Below, piece after piece: positions 33,187 to 45,400 of a stretch of DNA of 64,000 nucleotides (position 1 is the stretch's first letter; every line of letters begins with the position of its first letter). The notes beneath the pieces were generated by a model. That model was given only the letters and a program-made list of their open reading frames with translations. It had not been told where the DNA came from and did not search any database. The position numbers were made by a program, and so were the translations under genes. This stretch comes from Nemania diffusa (lineage: Eukaryota; Ascomycota; Sordariomycetes; Xylariales; Xylariaceae). The stretch covers positions 3,038,001 to 3,102,000 of the forward strand of contig JBBPUQ010000005.1 of assembly GCA_038501195.1 (NCBI GenBank), read 5' to 3'.

Positions 33187-34023
33187 TTAGCCTACCATGC
33201 TTCTCTTCCGGCCTCGCATGCGAACGTCTTCTAGCTTCTTAAGCACTATAGGCGCCTGCTTGAACGCTTCCCTGTACGCGCTTTCGAGCAAAGCAGTGAA
33301 CAGCTTTTCCGCGCGTGGATGTGTGCTAGCAAATGCTCTCTCTAGGACGTATAGATCTACGGCGCGATCTTCATCTGACGAGCTCTGGCTCGCAAGTCCA
33401 AAATCAATAAGAACGATTTCGCCCTCCAGTAGCCCGTCGCCTGCTACACTATGCCCGTTGGTCGGCTCTTTGCCTTTTTCCCACGGCCTCAGCATCATAT
33501 TGCTCGTCGTCAGATCTCCGTGTACGATGCCGACCTTGTGCATGTGCCCCACGGCTGCGCCTATACGCCGCAGCAGCGCGACTAGATCTGCGTCTGTCTC
33601 CCTTGTGCCCTCGACGATCGCATCGCCCGTTCGCCCTTCAGCGCGCTCGAAATCACGCCGGCGGCGGAGCCACTCGTTGATAGAGGCGCGCACCGGACAT
33701 CCCGTCACCCATTCCATCATGAGCCACCCGGCACTCTCGTCTGTGGCATAGACGGTGGGAACGGGCACACCTTCGCGGCGGCATTTAGCTAGGTTGCGGG
33801 CTTCGGAGAGAATGCGGTGACGTGTAAGCCGAGCATCGAGGACGGGATGTCGCCAAGGCTTCGGGGGCCGGTATTTCAGAGCACAAGGGATCGAGGGTAG
33901 CAGGTAAGTCGACTTGTATAAGCGGCCTTCAGCACCTTGGGTGATCAGCTCTGGTGGGGTGGAGGAGGGGTATTCTAGGATCGCGGGGAGGGGAAACTGG
34001 TCGGTGGGAACCTCGGCAGCCAT
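33187..34023 (-). CDS. BUD32: Bud32 (PRPK) kinase of the EKC/KEOPS complex
   Basis: A single exon of 278 residues, the size of this minimal kinase. Visible motifs: LITQGAEGRLYKSTYL (glycine-loop equivalent), Lys50 in CALKYRPPK, Glu75 in ILSEARNLAKCRR, the catalytic loop VHGDLTTSNMML (168-179) and the DFG at 207-209 (VLIDFGLA). The basic C-terminal tail ends RMRGRKRSMVG, as in orthologues. In KEOPS it works with Kae1, Cgi121, Pcc1 and Gon7 to make t6A37 on tRNAs that read ANN codons, and acts as an ATPase more than a protein kinase. A 30-residue insert rich in Arg/Glu (about 119-148) before the catalytic loop is longer than in yeast. Confidence 0.95.
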   Translation of the reverse strand: MAAEVPTDQFPLPAILEYPSSTPPELITQGAEGRLYKSTYLLPSIPCALKYRPPKPWRHPVLDARLTRHRILSEARNLAKCRREGVPVPTVYATDESAGWLMMEWVTGCPVRASINEWLRRRRDFERAEGRTGDAIVEGTRETDADLVALLRRIGAAVGHMHKVGIVHGDLTTSNMMLRPWEKGKEPTNGHSVAGDGLLEGEIVLIDFGLASQSSSDEDRAVDLYVLERAFASTHPRAEKLFTALLESAYREAFKQAPIVLKKLEDVRMRGRKRSMVG

Positions 34024-35382
34024 TTTGGTCCGTAGTAGAGATTTTGGGATGTCCTCTTAAAATGCGGTATTATTTGGATTGCTGCATCTCGTTGTCTTCT
34101 TCGAGTCGGTAGCGTGATCGAGACCGAAGACCGCAAATGAATGACTTTTGCACGATGATGGACTGAGCTGAGCTGAGCTGCCCCGCTTTCTTTGATCGAT
34201 AAAGAGCATGGTAGGTGCCTGTAACAGGCCTATACACGTATACCTAGCAGGTAACCTACCATAGGTAAGTATCTACTGACCGACAGGTACTACATAGAGC
34301 ATTAGGTACCACCGCTGTAAGTACCAACCCCCACACACAACAGGCACTCGGAGTTGCTGCAGCTGGAAGACACAGGTAGGTACACCATGATGTAGTCGTC
34401 GCGCATGGGTTTCAAGTGGAAAGCATGACGTTGAAAAGACAATAGGAAGTGCAAGAGCTACAATTAGATATAGTTAGACAGGACTATTGTTTAGAGCAGG
34501 TAGTGCCCATATTTCTCCAAACCTCTTCTTTACATTCATTCCCCCTTTCTCCATTTCGTTCGTTGCTTTCTTCGCGCTCCTCCTCACTCTAGCTTCCATG
34601 TTGCTCAACAAATGCGAAACACACCGCTCCAATGTCTCTGCGCCCTTCTATTGGGTACTAAAGCGGTCCGATCATCGCACGATACTCCATTCAACAACAT
34701 GTGGCAGCTGCCATGATAGGTACTGTCTAGTGCAGGCTGTCAGGGACCGTGTCTCCATAGGTACCTAGTATTTATGTGCATCGCATATGCCGAGACCCCA
34801 TTGGAACGCGTTAGAAAGGTAGAAAGGGAGGGCCGGCGGAAGAATATCGCCATCCCTCTGGCAAGATGCAAATCGACAATGCATTCTCTGCCTTGATTTG
34901 CTGCATGCTGCGGGGCCCAAATTGACGATGTCTACCGTCATGCGCACTTATAAGTAGCACGGCGCGCGTGGTCATCGTCTGAGCAAGAGCCAACTAACTG
35001 GCTGAAGAGTTTGCTACGGGTTGTACTACGTACAAGCATCGTTCTAGCGTGACTGTTTAGGGTTAGAGAGGAGCTGGCTGCAGGAGGGTTGAGCGAATGC
35101 GATGAGCGTACAAGACGAGAGTCGCATTTTTGCCCCTCTTGTACCTCTTGTCCGAGCCCAACCCGCCAGCCACCCTGACCTAGAACCACCCCCTCTCACG
35201 CACACCAACTCACCAACGCACATCTGCACTGAAAAGGGGAGTGCTGAACGTCATATTGGTCGCCTCGTCTCTCTTTCGGCCTCTCGGCCACTCAGCCAGC
35301 TTCCTCTATGCAAACCACAAGGCTATAGCAACCGATTATTATTCTCTATGGTCCTGTATCGCCTACGGCTCAAGTTCGCACT
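34024..35382. other. divergent spacer between BUD32 and an unknown gene
   Basis: It contains TACCTA-type tracts at 34230-34330 and a GAGCTGAGCTGAGCTG run near 34164. A short hydrophobic frame at 34487-34768 starts with TTG and has no support as a gene. Confidence 0.55.
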
Positions 35383-36198
35383 ATGGCGGAACCCTCCCCT
35401 TCGCTATTATGGTCCATAGTGCCGATTGTGAGCGCCATTTCGCTGGCTTTTGGAGTCATCACCCCGATCATCACCACCCACACCATCGCCTACATGGCCG
35501 CTCCCCGCGAGATCACCACCTTCGTGGACGCCGTCGACTGCTCCATACAAGAAAATGAAAATTATGACTGTGACGTCGCCAAAGTATCGCGGTTGGAGGA
35601 CAAGGTACGCCTGGACCGGCTCTTGCGCGAAATTCAGAAACAGGGCGACGACTTACGCGAGGAAGTAAACCGGCTAGTAGTAGAAGATGGTGGAACAACG
35701 CTGCGAATGAGCGCTCGCGTGCTTTGGGCGGAACATAGAAAACAATTAGAGGACCGGGTACGCCGGCTAGATATGTTACGCATGCGATTCCTCGTCATCT
35801 TCATGGGGATTGTGACGACGACAACAGGCGAGCGAGCGAAGGATCCCGCGAGAAACGCGCCCAAAGAGCCGGAAAAAGTGATTCCGCCACCTCCGCCACC
35901 GCCGCCGCCAGTGCCTCGGCCAGGTATAAGCAAAGCATACTCAGAGGGCAACCAACAGACGCCGTCGAGGCGACTTACGACGCAGACTATGGGCTACAGC
36001 GAGAAGACGGAGCACACACACCGAAGCGGCTGGTTTGGCGTCGTTGCTGAGCTGCAGCGGTCTCCGATTCTACGTCAGCGACACGCCTCCATCGAGGCGG
36101 CCATGCGCTCGCCTACACCCCTGTCCCCGATGGGGAGTCCGTTATCGGGTCTAATGCCCATTAAAGAGACATCGATACCAGAGTCACTCGAGCTATAG
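35383..36198 (+). CDS. unrecognised membrane protein with coiled coil and polyproline stretch
   Basis: A single exon of 271 residues with a well placed ATG (CACTATGG). Residues 9-38 form a membrane segment (LLWSIVPIVSAISLAFGVIT). Residues 65-130 are highly charged and helical (KVRLDRLLREIQKQGDDLRE, VRRLDMLRMRFLVIFMGIVT), probably a coiled coil with a weak second hydrophobic patch. A run of nine prolines flanked by IP and VPRP lies at about 167-180, and the C-terminus is Ser/Pro-rich (SPTPLSPMGSPLSG), a likely phosphorylation region. The polyproline could bind SH3, WW or profilin-type partners. I do not recognise the family. Confidence 0.72.
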   Translation: MAEPSPSLLWSIVPIVSAISLAFGVITPIITTHTIAYMAAPREITTFVDAVDCSIQENENYDCDVAKVSRLEDKVRLDRLLREIQKQGDDLREEVNRLVVEDGGTTLRMSARVLWAEHRKQLEDRVRRLDMLRMRFLVIFMGIVTTTTGERAKDPARNAPKEPEKVIPPPPPPPPPVPRPGISKAYSEGNQQTPSRRLTTQTMGYSEKTEHTHRSGWFGVVAELQRSPILRQRHASIEAAMRSPTPLSPMGSPLSGLMPIKETSIPESLEL

Positions 36199-37008
36199 AG
36201 ATGCGGTACCGTCATGTCAGCGATGTCCATTACGATTCTGATGTGGTAGTGATTACACGAAAAAGCGACGTCCGGGACGACGCGCAGGCATAAAACCGAA
36301 CGATTTATGGCCTCACGATGAAACGAATCACCATACGACAATGTAAAAGACGCTTGTCTACCTTCACACAATAATAAGTATCACCGTCCGCAATCTGCGG
36401 TACGGCAAATCCGGCCCCGCTAGACGATCAACGGATTTGACTCTTCTCCGTTTGAGACGCTATACGCGCCATGGAAATTTCATTATCACTACATTTCATA
36501 AAATGATACCCCCTTATTTTCTAGTCTGGCACTTCATATCAGTTCACCTCTTCTCATAGAGCATTCACATTTCAGGGCGTGGAGCTTTCCCATCGACTAC
36601 AAGTTACTTACCTTTTGTCCCCCCTCCCATCTCACCTCACCTCACCTCACTTCACCTTACCCTACCTTATCACTTTACAATTCTTTAGCTTTAGATTCAG
36701 TCTTTATTTAGCAGATGTAGCATGCATCGAAGAGCGGTAGTGTAGGCGAGGCTGAATCAGAAGTTGGAATAGGTACATGGTGCGTGTGGAGCGGTTGGCA
36801 TGGGATGAATGTATTTAGGACGCTGCATATATTACGTTTCCCCCCTGATATGAAAATGTCCATGTTTTTGTGAGTCCAAGGGGTCGCGTAGTACCGCATG
36901 TGTGGGTGGCTATGTTCATATATACCCAATCTGCATTGAAATATGGCGGATGAGGCACATGTTTCCCACTCCCTAACCGGAGATCCTGCCTCTCTGTCGA
37001 GAAGCAAC
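36199..37008. other. spacer between convergent genes
   Basis: Contains a CTCAC repeat at about 36630-36660 and several T-rich stretches. No gene seen. Confidence 0.6.
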
Positions 37009-37755
37009 TTAGTGCTTGACCTCGTCCGGTCCGGTCCCATTTCTCTCACCCACTACCGCGCTGTTAGGATATGACGTGCAGGTTTACCGTAGAAAGTCAA
37101 GAGGATTCACGTACCGTCTAACGCAACTAAAAACCTGCTAACGCAGTTATAAGCCGCGACCTATCGCGAATCAGCCATCACGAAGGCCCCTTTTCAAGAG
37201 GGAAATTCTCGAAAAATACCCTCAGTCGCGCAAAAAGCAAAGACCTACCGTAGCAGTAACCTCAACAACCTCCCTCTCATCGCACACCGCCCTCAGCGCC
37301 TCGAACGTCGCATCCCCCACACGCACGTTCCGCGTCATCTCGTCCGCGTAACACAACACCGCCCACGCCTTCTCATCCAACCCATCCTCGCGCGCCGCCG
37401 CGCGGTCCGCTGCGCTCACGCTAGCCAAGTCGCCGGCCTTCACGAGCTCGAGCGCGCGGGGCCCGAGGTCGGCGGCGGCGGCGAGGGGCGCGTGGTGGCC
37501 CCACTCGTACCAGGCGCTGTTGCACACGGCGACGCGGCAGATGGCGAGCTCGCGCAGCGCGGGGGCGAGCAGCGTGCGCGTGCGCACGGCGCCGAGGAAG
37601 GCGTTCCACCCGTCTGCGACGGGCGGGCTGTGCAGGAGCGCCAGGTCTAGCGCTTGCAGCGGCCGCGGGCTGCGGCGGGCGGCGATGCGCGATACTATGG
37701 CTGCCTCGTTGGGCGTTGCTGTCGGGGGCGGGTTCGGGACGTAGGGGATGCGCAT
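37009..37755 (-). CDS. carboxymuconolactone decarboxylase (CMD/AhpD-like) family protein
   Basis: Three exons (37755-37249, 37160-37115, 37052-37009) give 198 residues. The first exon alone would end wrongly after VTATV. A second 46-nt exon supplies VAAYNCVSRFLVALD, and the third supplies VGERNGTGPDEVKH; all phases fit (introns GTAGGT..GATAG and GTACGT..GGTAG). The CMD core is REL-AICRVAVCNSAWYEWGHH (about residues 70-87), followed by an all-helical C-terminal half (LDEKAWAVLCYADEMTRNV). The second Cys of the AhpD CxxC is missing, so peroxidase activity is unlikely. The Glu and His of the CMD type are present. The base composition of exon 1 is very GC-rich. The substrate is unknown. Confidence 0.85.
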
Positions 37756-38940
37756 TTTGGGTGTGAGTGAGGGATAAGGGATATGTGAGAGGACGAGATG
37801 ATGATGATAGTGATTCCTGGGTTATATGGCTGCTCCTGAGAAGATGATATACGCTTTGCTATGCGAGAGATAGTTTATGAGGGGCGACTAGTTAAAAGTG
37901 TTGTGTTCTTATCCGTTAGTCTGTGTAAGTAAATATAAGTTGGACTCAGTGTATAAACAGAATTTTCAACCCGACTTACAAATATTATGAGAAGTATACT
38001 ATGATGCGCCTTCGAGAATAACGGGCTTGCTCTCACTACTCTACATACTAGCCTGAATGCACATGTTCGCATATCTACAGTATACCTAATCTATGCCGAA
38101 CAACGGATCCGAAGGGGGGTAATTCTTCCCCGCGTGAACGCTTTGCCGGCCCGCCGGTCTTAGCCGACGAACTACATCTTTTCCGATAAACTTAACACGA
38201 CTGAAAAAGGAATCCACGCGTCCCTGCCACCACCAGGAAACAGAGTAACTAGGACACAGCATGAGTCGTATTTTCGTCTATTCTATACCACTTCAGGGTT
38301 AGACATACGTTGATGAAATAACATGCTAGACTAAACTCAAACAAGGGTCCAAAAAATCTTGGACTGCTAAATAACAAGCACTATTTACAGAAACGGGACC
38401 CAATTGCTCAGAGTGCCCCTCATCTCAAAGCAATCTGAAGCCCAGCTTGATATATACACCTTCATATGTTCTATCTTTGGCATTAATGCATTCCGCGAGC
38501 CATCCCCAGCGCCCTCTGGCGCTATCTCCCTGGGGGACTCCAAAGTTATAAGAAAGTCTTTCACCCAAAGACGCTCCAAATATGCGCTATAAGGCTGCCG
38601 GGAAGAAAAAGAAAGAAAAAACACAACCCCATTTTCTCAAGCGTTGAAACAGCCTAGGCGCCGTCCACACCAGGTAAAGAACTCCCATCCTTTTGTTACC
38701 CGCCCTTGCGTATATGCCCACCTATCTCCCCCACGGGTTTGAAAACAAAATGCTATAGCCATGAAAAACGCCATTCGCTCAAAGTGCTAGCTGGATTTGG
38801 AATGTAGAGGTACAGCGTGGTAATGAAGATTTGGAAGGAGTGATAATTGTATGAAGAGAACGAAGGAATTATGTGATCGGGTATCGTGGTTAATGAACAA
38901 GGTAGTCTGGAACTGTAGTGTAATGATACGCCTCGTGTGG
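37756..38940. other. spacer
   Basis: Upstream of the CMD-like gene and downstream of the histidine kinase. AT-rich, without frames of note. Confidence 0.6.
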
Positions 38941-41900
38941 TCAAGGCGCTGGCGCAAGAGTGATCGGTCCATTCGAAGGAACAAGCTCTTTAGGGTCGAT
39001 AAGATCAGGTGATGCAGATCCGTTGAGAGGCTGGCTCGTAATAACAGGGCTACCTTTTTCGGGTGTGGGTCTCCTAGAAGTGGTTTCTGGCTCCTCTGGG
39101 ATGGTCGCGAATTTCTGGAGAACCCGCTTGAGCGCTGGGCGGCGAATAGGCTTACTGAGAAACTCATTCATGCCAGACTCTATGCAGTTCTTGACGTTGC
39201 TTTCATCAGAAAATGCCGTCAATGCGACAATGGGAGCGGAATAACCCATTTCTCGGATTAGGCGGGTACTCTGTAAGCCGTCGACGTTGGGCATTTGTAT
39301 ATCCATGAAGATTAGGTCGAAATGGGAATTATTCTCCATGTTAGCCTTGACTAGATCATAGGCTTCCTGTCCGTCTTTGGCGATTGTAACGTCATACACA
39401 TCCTCCAACTTTAGCATGCGACTGACGACCTCGATGTTGGTAGGGTTGTCTTCCGCAACTAATACACGCAGCTTTCCCTCGCCCTTGTGGGCGCGGACCT
39501 TCTCGACAGCTTTCATCTGATCCTCAGGCGACCGCGTGGCTCCGGCTTTGGGTGTCGCAGCAAAGAACGGCTGGCTCAACCCGACAAGCCGAGGCTGTTG
39601 ATCAAGAACACTTGCCTTAGCTTCTGCAGTTGTCTGCGGCAGAGGACTCCTCCGTAGATCGCCCTCGGAGGAGATAATACTAGCCGGTCGCGATTTGATA
39701 CTACTCGAGGCAGTACTTGAAGACCTAATTCAGGTGTTAGCTTCTGTAGATATCGTACTTATTATATTGGGTAGCCTTACCTATTCTTCATGTACTTGAG
39801 TGGGATGCGCATGGTAAAAGCGGTGCCAGCTCCAAGCGTACTTGTCATGGTTATAGAACCACCCATCAGGTGAGCCAATTGTTGGCAGATGCTAAGACCC
39901 AGTCCAGTGCCGCCAAATTTCTTACTCAAGCCCAGATCTCCTTGCACAAATGGTTCAAATACTCGTGTTTGCATATGCTCTGGAATGCCAGGGCCACTAT
40001 CTTCCACCTCAAATTCGAATATGAACGATTTGGCACCCAAGGGGGGTGGCGTCTGAGATCTTTCAACCGTATACAAATGCGGTGTAACCTTTGGATCCAA
40101 GGGGTTGATGGAAAGAGCTGTTCCAGCCACGGGTGCATCTCTGGAGATGGTCGAGTTGTTAGATATGGACCCACCTCGGTGTGGAAGCTTTCCCTGATAA
40201 CTGGACGTATTTCTCGAGAAGGAAGAGGTCCTGCTCTCGTCGCTCACCTCGGCCTCGCCAGTGCACTTGATACGAACGGACACTCTTCCGTGAGCTGGAG
40301 TAAATTTGAGACTGTTGCTAACGAGGTTTATCAAGACCTGCAAGATCCTGTGCTGGTCACCCCAGAGACACATGTCTTTCAGCCGGCCCACTCCTCGGGG
40401 ACCAAGGACTGGAAGCCTCTCATCAAATCCATTGCTCTCGGGGTTTTGGTCCTGTTCTATGTCGGTACCCAAAAATTCAACTGAGAAGATAATATGACCT
40501 TCACGGACTTGCTTGTCGAAGATGGCAAGAATCTGTGATCGGATGTCTCCTAGTCGGAACTCCTTCTCGTCGAGGCTTAGCTGATGACCGATCTGGTTCT
40601 TCGAAAAGTTCAGGAGATCTTCCAAAAGGTGCAATAACAGATCACCCGACTTGTAGAGTACGTTCAATGATTGTTTGATCCGTGTGAGGTCATCTTCCTC
40701 CATACACACGGAGGCCATGCCTAGAATTCCGTTCAGTGGTGTTTTGAGCTCGTGCGAGATGTTGGCAATGAACAAAGTTTTGCTCTCATTGGCCGCCTCT
40801 GCAGCCTTCTTGCTCTCCTCAAGTTCTCGTGTTCTTTGGGCGACCTTTTCTTCTAGCGAAGTGTACTGTCTGAGTAGTTCGTCGCTCATCTCATTGAAAG
40901 TCGTGGTTAGCTCGGTGAGTTCATCCGTGACGATATGCTTACGGTCCGCAACCTTTCCTGGGATTTTAAAGACGCGGCGACGGCTGTCACTAGCGTGCTC
41001 TGACGGTGCAACCCTCGGCTTCAGATTTTTCCTATACCATCTCTTGAGCTCCATTAGCATACCTTGCGGAATACTACCACTGCTTCGGCCAGATGTGGCA
41101 TGATCCTCATCGTAGCCAGAGCTGTTCAGATATTCAGCATAGCCCGGGGGCGCAATCGACTTCTCAGTTGCAGTCTTCAACCGTCGAATAGGTTTCACAC
41201 TGAGATGAGCGCAAGGAACGATGAAGAGCAACACAACTCCAGCTGTCCCAAAGACGGTGCCTAAGAGAATATGCTGCAACGTATTAATAGGTGTGAAGGC
41301 CTCAGATCTAGCTTGCTCGACAATGAGAGTCCAATTAGCTAACGCAGTTGGAGGGCGTGCATAGCCGACAGCCACGGCAATTCCTTGCTCATTTGTCGTT
41401 GAAAGTATGCTACTGGCATTATTGACCATGGGGTTTCGGGCCGTAAAGGACTTGTATGCTGCGTTGTAGTCGGAGACTTTGAATGGCTGACCGTAGTTTC
41501 CAGAATCGAAGTCGTGCTCGGTGTGCCGGTTCGTTTGATTTGGTCTAGCTACGGGTGGAAAGACGAACTGTATGTCAACGCTTGAAAAGTTCATGGCTGC
41601 TGGATTCGTTGCGTTTGCCGGTAGATTGTATTTGCTGAAGCGGTTCCAGCCGGTGGTAGGTCCTACGAGCAGAACACTTCCGGTGTTGCCCAATCCTTCT
41701 AAGGAGCTCACAATATCAATAATTGGGGTGGCTTCCGCGACGACAGTCATGTACCCGAGGATAACCTTCACCATCGAGGTCCGTCGAACGGGCAACGTCA
41801 AAGACATCAGAGCATACGACTCATTGATAATGAGCGGCCCCAATACAAGGCCATCGACGCTCGAGTCAATCCGTATATCGGGGAAGGGCCTGGCTACAAC

Positions 41901-42455
41901 GACAGTGCTATTTGGTTCGAGGGGGTCGGGGTCCGTAGAGCTGTAGTATGTAATATTGGGATAGAGCGTCGGAGGGTACCCAAAGGTTGTGTTCCCTAAA
42001 TACACGTCAGACCCATCGGGGGCCTTGTACGGCAACAAGATGTTGGAGATATTGGCGGCCGTGACATTCACGAGGCCGTTAACATCACCGGTTTCATTTC
42101 GTGAGAAGAGCTTGGCCTGTAGGAGATTGGAGGCACCGCCGGAGTTGAGGGCGGTTTGCAGATCTTGTAAGGCGAGAGTCCAATTCTCCGTGGTATAGTT
42201 GCCTCTGTAGAATTGGAGAAAGCCGGCCTGAACCAACAGCCTCGTAGCGATGCTTGTGCATGTCGTCTGAATGAGCTCAATCTGGGAAGCGATCTGGGCG
42301 GCCTTGAGTGAAGCCGTCAGGGAAAGGCGGCCGGACTCAACATCGACTACGAAGTTGTGGACGTAGATCCACGTCGGAACGGATACAATGGTCAGAGCAA
42401 TCAGAACAGCTAACAGCACGAGGGCGGCCAACTGTTCGCGAATGGCGATCCTCAT
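38941..42455 (-). CDS. SLN1: Sln1-type hybrid histidine kinase (fungal class VI)
   Basis: Two exons (42455-39781, 39724-38941), intron GTAAGG..GAATTAG, 1152 residues. Layout: a short cytosolic start and a membrane helix (about 10-33), then an extracellular sensor of about 350 residues with many Asn-x-Ser/Thr sites. A second helix follows (about 393-415), then a linker and helical stalk ([20 protein letters not shown]). The H-box [20 protein letters not shown] has its His near 569. The ATPase domain follows ([46 protein letters not shown]). Exon 2 adds a Ser-rich linker and a receiver domain: [15 protein letters not shown], phospho-acceptor Asp in [11 protein letters not shown] near 1033, and the Lys in [10 protein letters not shown]. 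In yeast it feeds Ypd1-Ssk1 and the HOG pathway as an osmosensor. The protein looks complete. Confidence 0.95.
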
Positions 42456-45400
42456 GGCCTATAACGAGGGGAAGAAATGATGGAGCGACGTGGGCATCTG
42501 CATGGTTGTAACCTGACTGTCGCTCTGGGGTGCGACTCGATATCCAGGTAGAGGGAGAACGTCGAAGACCCCAGATCAAACGAAGCTCAGTGGTGTGTCT
42601 CGATGAGAGCAAAACGCCGGCTGGACTGTCGTGGAGAGGACGCAAGGCGGCTACCTTGGCGCGCTATTGTTCCCCTTTACTTCCCTTATTTTCCCTTCTT
42701 TGAAGTTTCGTTTCTTCCATGCGACAGAACAGGCCGATTGGTGTTGTTGCGTATCTATGCCACTGTACCCAGGTATAGATACCTTGGGGGGTGTTGGTTT
42801 TCTCTATGGATCGGCGTCGTCAATTGTCTGGCGATTGCGATTGGATAAGCGGAGGGCAAGCAAGCAACTTTCCGTGGTCAGTAGCGCTTTTTCTCCGCGA
42901 TTGACCAAGCTCGAGCTGTTCGTAACAGTCAGGACTATACAGCCCTACGATTATTGAGCGAGTGGAAACGAGAATGATGGACTAGACGCGTCCTGACAAC
43001 GACCTGCTTGCGAACCCGATGATGGACGTTGTGCGATGAGAAGAGCTGAGAACGAGACGAAGAGATCGGCAGAGTTTACACGACCTACTGCGTACCTACA
43101 CTACCTGGGTGCTAGTCTACATAGGTACGCTACCTGCGCTACTAATCTAGTACGGCCTGGTCTACAGTAGGTAGGAGGTATACTACCTATACTAAACACG
43201 TGTGTACTCCCGTTCTGCAGTATCTTAGTGGCGTCTTAGTAGGCGGGTAATTTTGGGGTGAGACCGATGGACTCTCTCGTTTGAGCACTAGTCACTGCTG
43301 AAAGTAGATTAGCCAGCTGAAAGGCTCTATGTAAACCGCCGCCCCCGTTCCTGCTGAAGAACAGGTTCAAATTCCTCCGGCGGTCTCTAGTGTAGTTATA
43401 GCACTGTATGTATACTGTAACGTACGAGTCCTCCAAGCTCCTAGGCACCACGGAACATCTACAGTACCTGAGGCAGGTAGGTGTATTAGAGATGTATGTA
43501 AGTACCTTATTACCGAACTTGGTAGATGCGGCAGTGTAGCTCCTATCAAGCTCCTAATCAGGACTAATGTTATGTTGCTATGCACTATCCTAGCATATGG
43601 GATATATTAGGTACCCTCGTGTTTTGTTGTTATTGTTATTCGTAAATTTTCTCCTTTGTTTTCTTTCAGAAAGACGTTGAAAAGCATTGTTAGCAAGACC
43701 TCGAAGAAATCGCCCGTTCAGTTTTTCTACCCTGACAATATAGTAGAAGCAACCTCGATGTCGAACCACTCAGAAAAAGATGCATCGATCGCCGATCACC
43801 ACCCAGAGAGAGATTGACAAAGGTCCAATGGCCGTTCGCCTAGACCTGCACGTACAATACAGTACAGTATTTGCACATACCCACAGCACCACTAGATTGT
43901 ACCTGGGTCCTCTTATAAGAATGAATCGTGCAAAAAGCAACATCTTTTCTTGCGTATAAATAGTCGTGTGCTTGTCGCGAGACACTAGATAGATGGATAG
44001 GAGCCCAATATGGCTGTGGTCTCTATCTGTTTACACTTTTGCGTCGTTTTCTTGGCAGCGAAGCATGCGGCGATTGTACACACGCCTGCAGAACGGCCTG
44101 TCCACACCATCCCTCTGGATACGGTTGCATGGAGGGGACCGAAATATGCGGAGGGAGAAAGCGGGTCATATCCTTGACATAAGAAACCAGGCCATGCTTG
44201 TCATTTTTTACTGGATGTTATGGCGATGTTATGGCTAGACCCAAGCTCTGTCCAAGTGTGGTCTAGACTTTCACATGTTCAAGGATTAGGTAGGTAGGTA
44301 GTTAGTTCTTAGTGGAACCTCGCCTCTCATGTCCATACAGCGTAAATTTAGAATAATGAGTGCCGATTTATATTGTATGAGTGATGCTGTGCAGAAGAGC
44401 ATCTTTCTTACGGCCTGGTCCTAGTATAAGATATGATGAGCATTATGAAATGTCGAAATTACCCGTAGGCGCTACTTTTACATAAAATGCAAGCGTACAT
44501 AGTACTACACTATGTACTCTATCCCTTTAGAGACCCCCTCGGCTCCGTGACTTAAATAGTGGAATAACGGGGATTTTCGCATAACTAAATACTGCAAGAT
44601 AGTCCAATGAAATCACAGTATTTGGCTCGGGTAATTGTTTTATTGGTATATCTTGCATATGCAGGATGCCCCGTTATTCCACTATTTAAGTCACGGAGCC
44701 GAGGGGGTCTCTAAAGGGATACAGCCTAGTGTACCCATATATATGCAAAGTACATTAAGTCTACTAAGACAAAAGGGATGTTCTGCCGAATTTTCTAGAC
44801 TTAGATTTAAATCAGCAAGGCTCCTTATCCCTTAAGCGACGAAACGTGGCGTTTGCTGATCATCTACGCTAATCCAATACACTCTGTATGAGGTAGGTAT
44901 GTAAAACCAATGCATGCATACTCGGCATATTTCTTCTCTTTCAACGAGCTTGGTGCATATGAGTTTGGCTGTAAAGCCCGCAAGCTGACGACTGCATATC
45001 CATAAAGTTGCCACTCACCGGGGCTGATTCCCAAATCCAGCGTAGACTTGACGTGTAGTTCTTTGAATATGTAAGCCTGTAAGGTAAGCAGCCTTCACAA
45101 AACCTGCTCGAGGATGAATTAGTTAGGACAGGAATGAGTGCCTAGCGTAGTTAGTAGCAATGACTTTATGCCGCCGGCTCTTATGCCGTCATTCCTTGCT
45201 AATATCTGCCGATATACCAGTACGTACTTACGATTACGAGAAATCCATATATACATTGTTCCTCGAAAATGTAACATCATCAGTCGCATGCTTTGCTAAA
45301 ACCGCAATGTGGTCAATCGTGGCCAGAAGAACGCGGGGCCCGCTGTGCAATTCATTTATTATAATAAAGCAACTTTCGGGGCACCGGTATGTCTCCCGCC

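Noticed and set aside
40675..41103. Plus-strand frame of 142 residues
   Set aside because: Antisense to the histidine kinase domain of the Sln1-type gene.
43335..43384. tRNA-like element (GGTTCAAATTCC box with CCGCCG/CGGCGG ends)
   Set aside because: Only 50 nt lie between the pairing ends, the T stem does not pair and no anticodon arm can be built; it is just a small hairpin.
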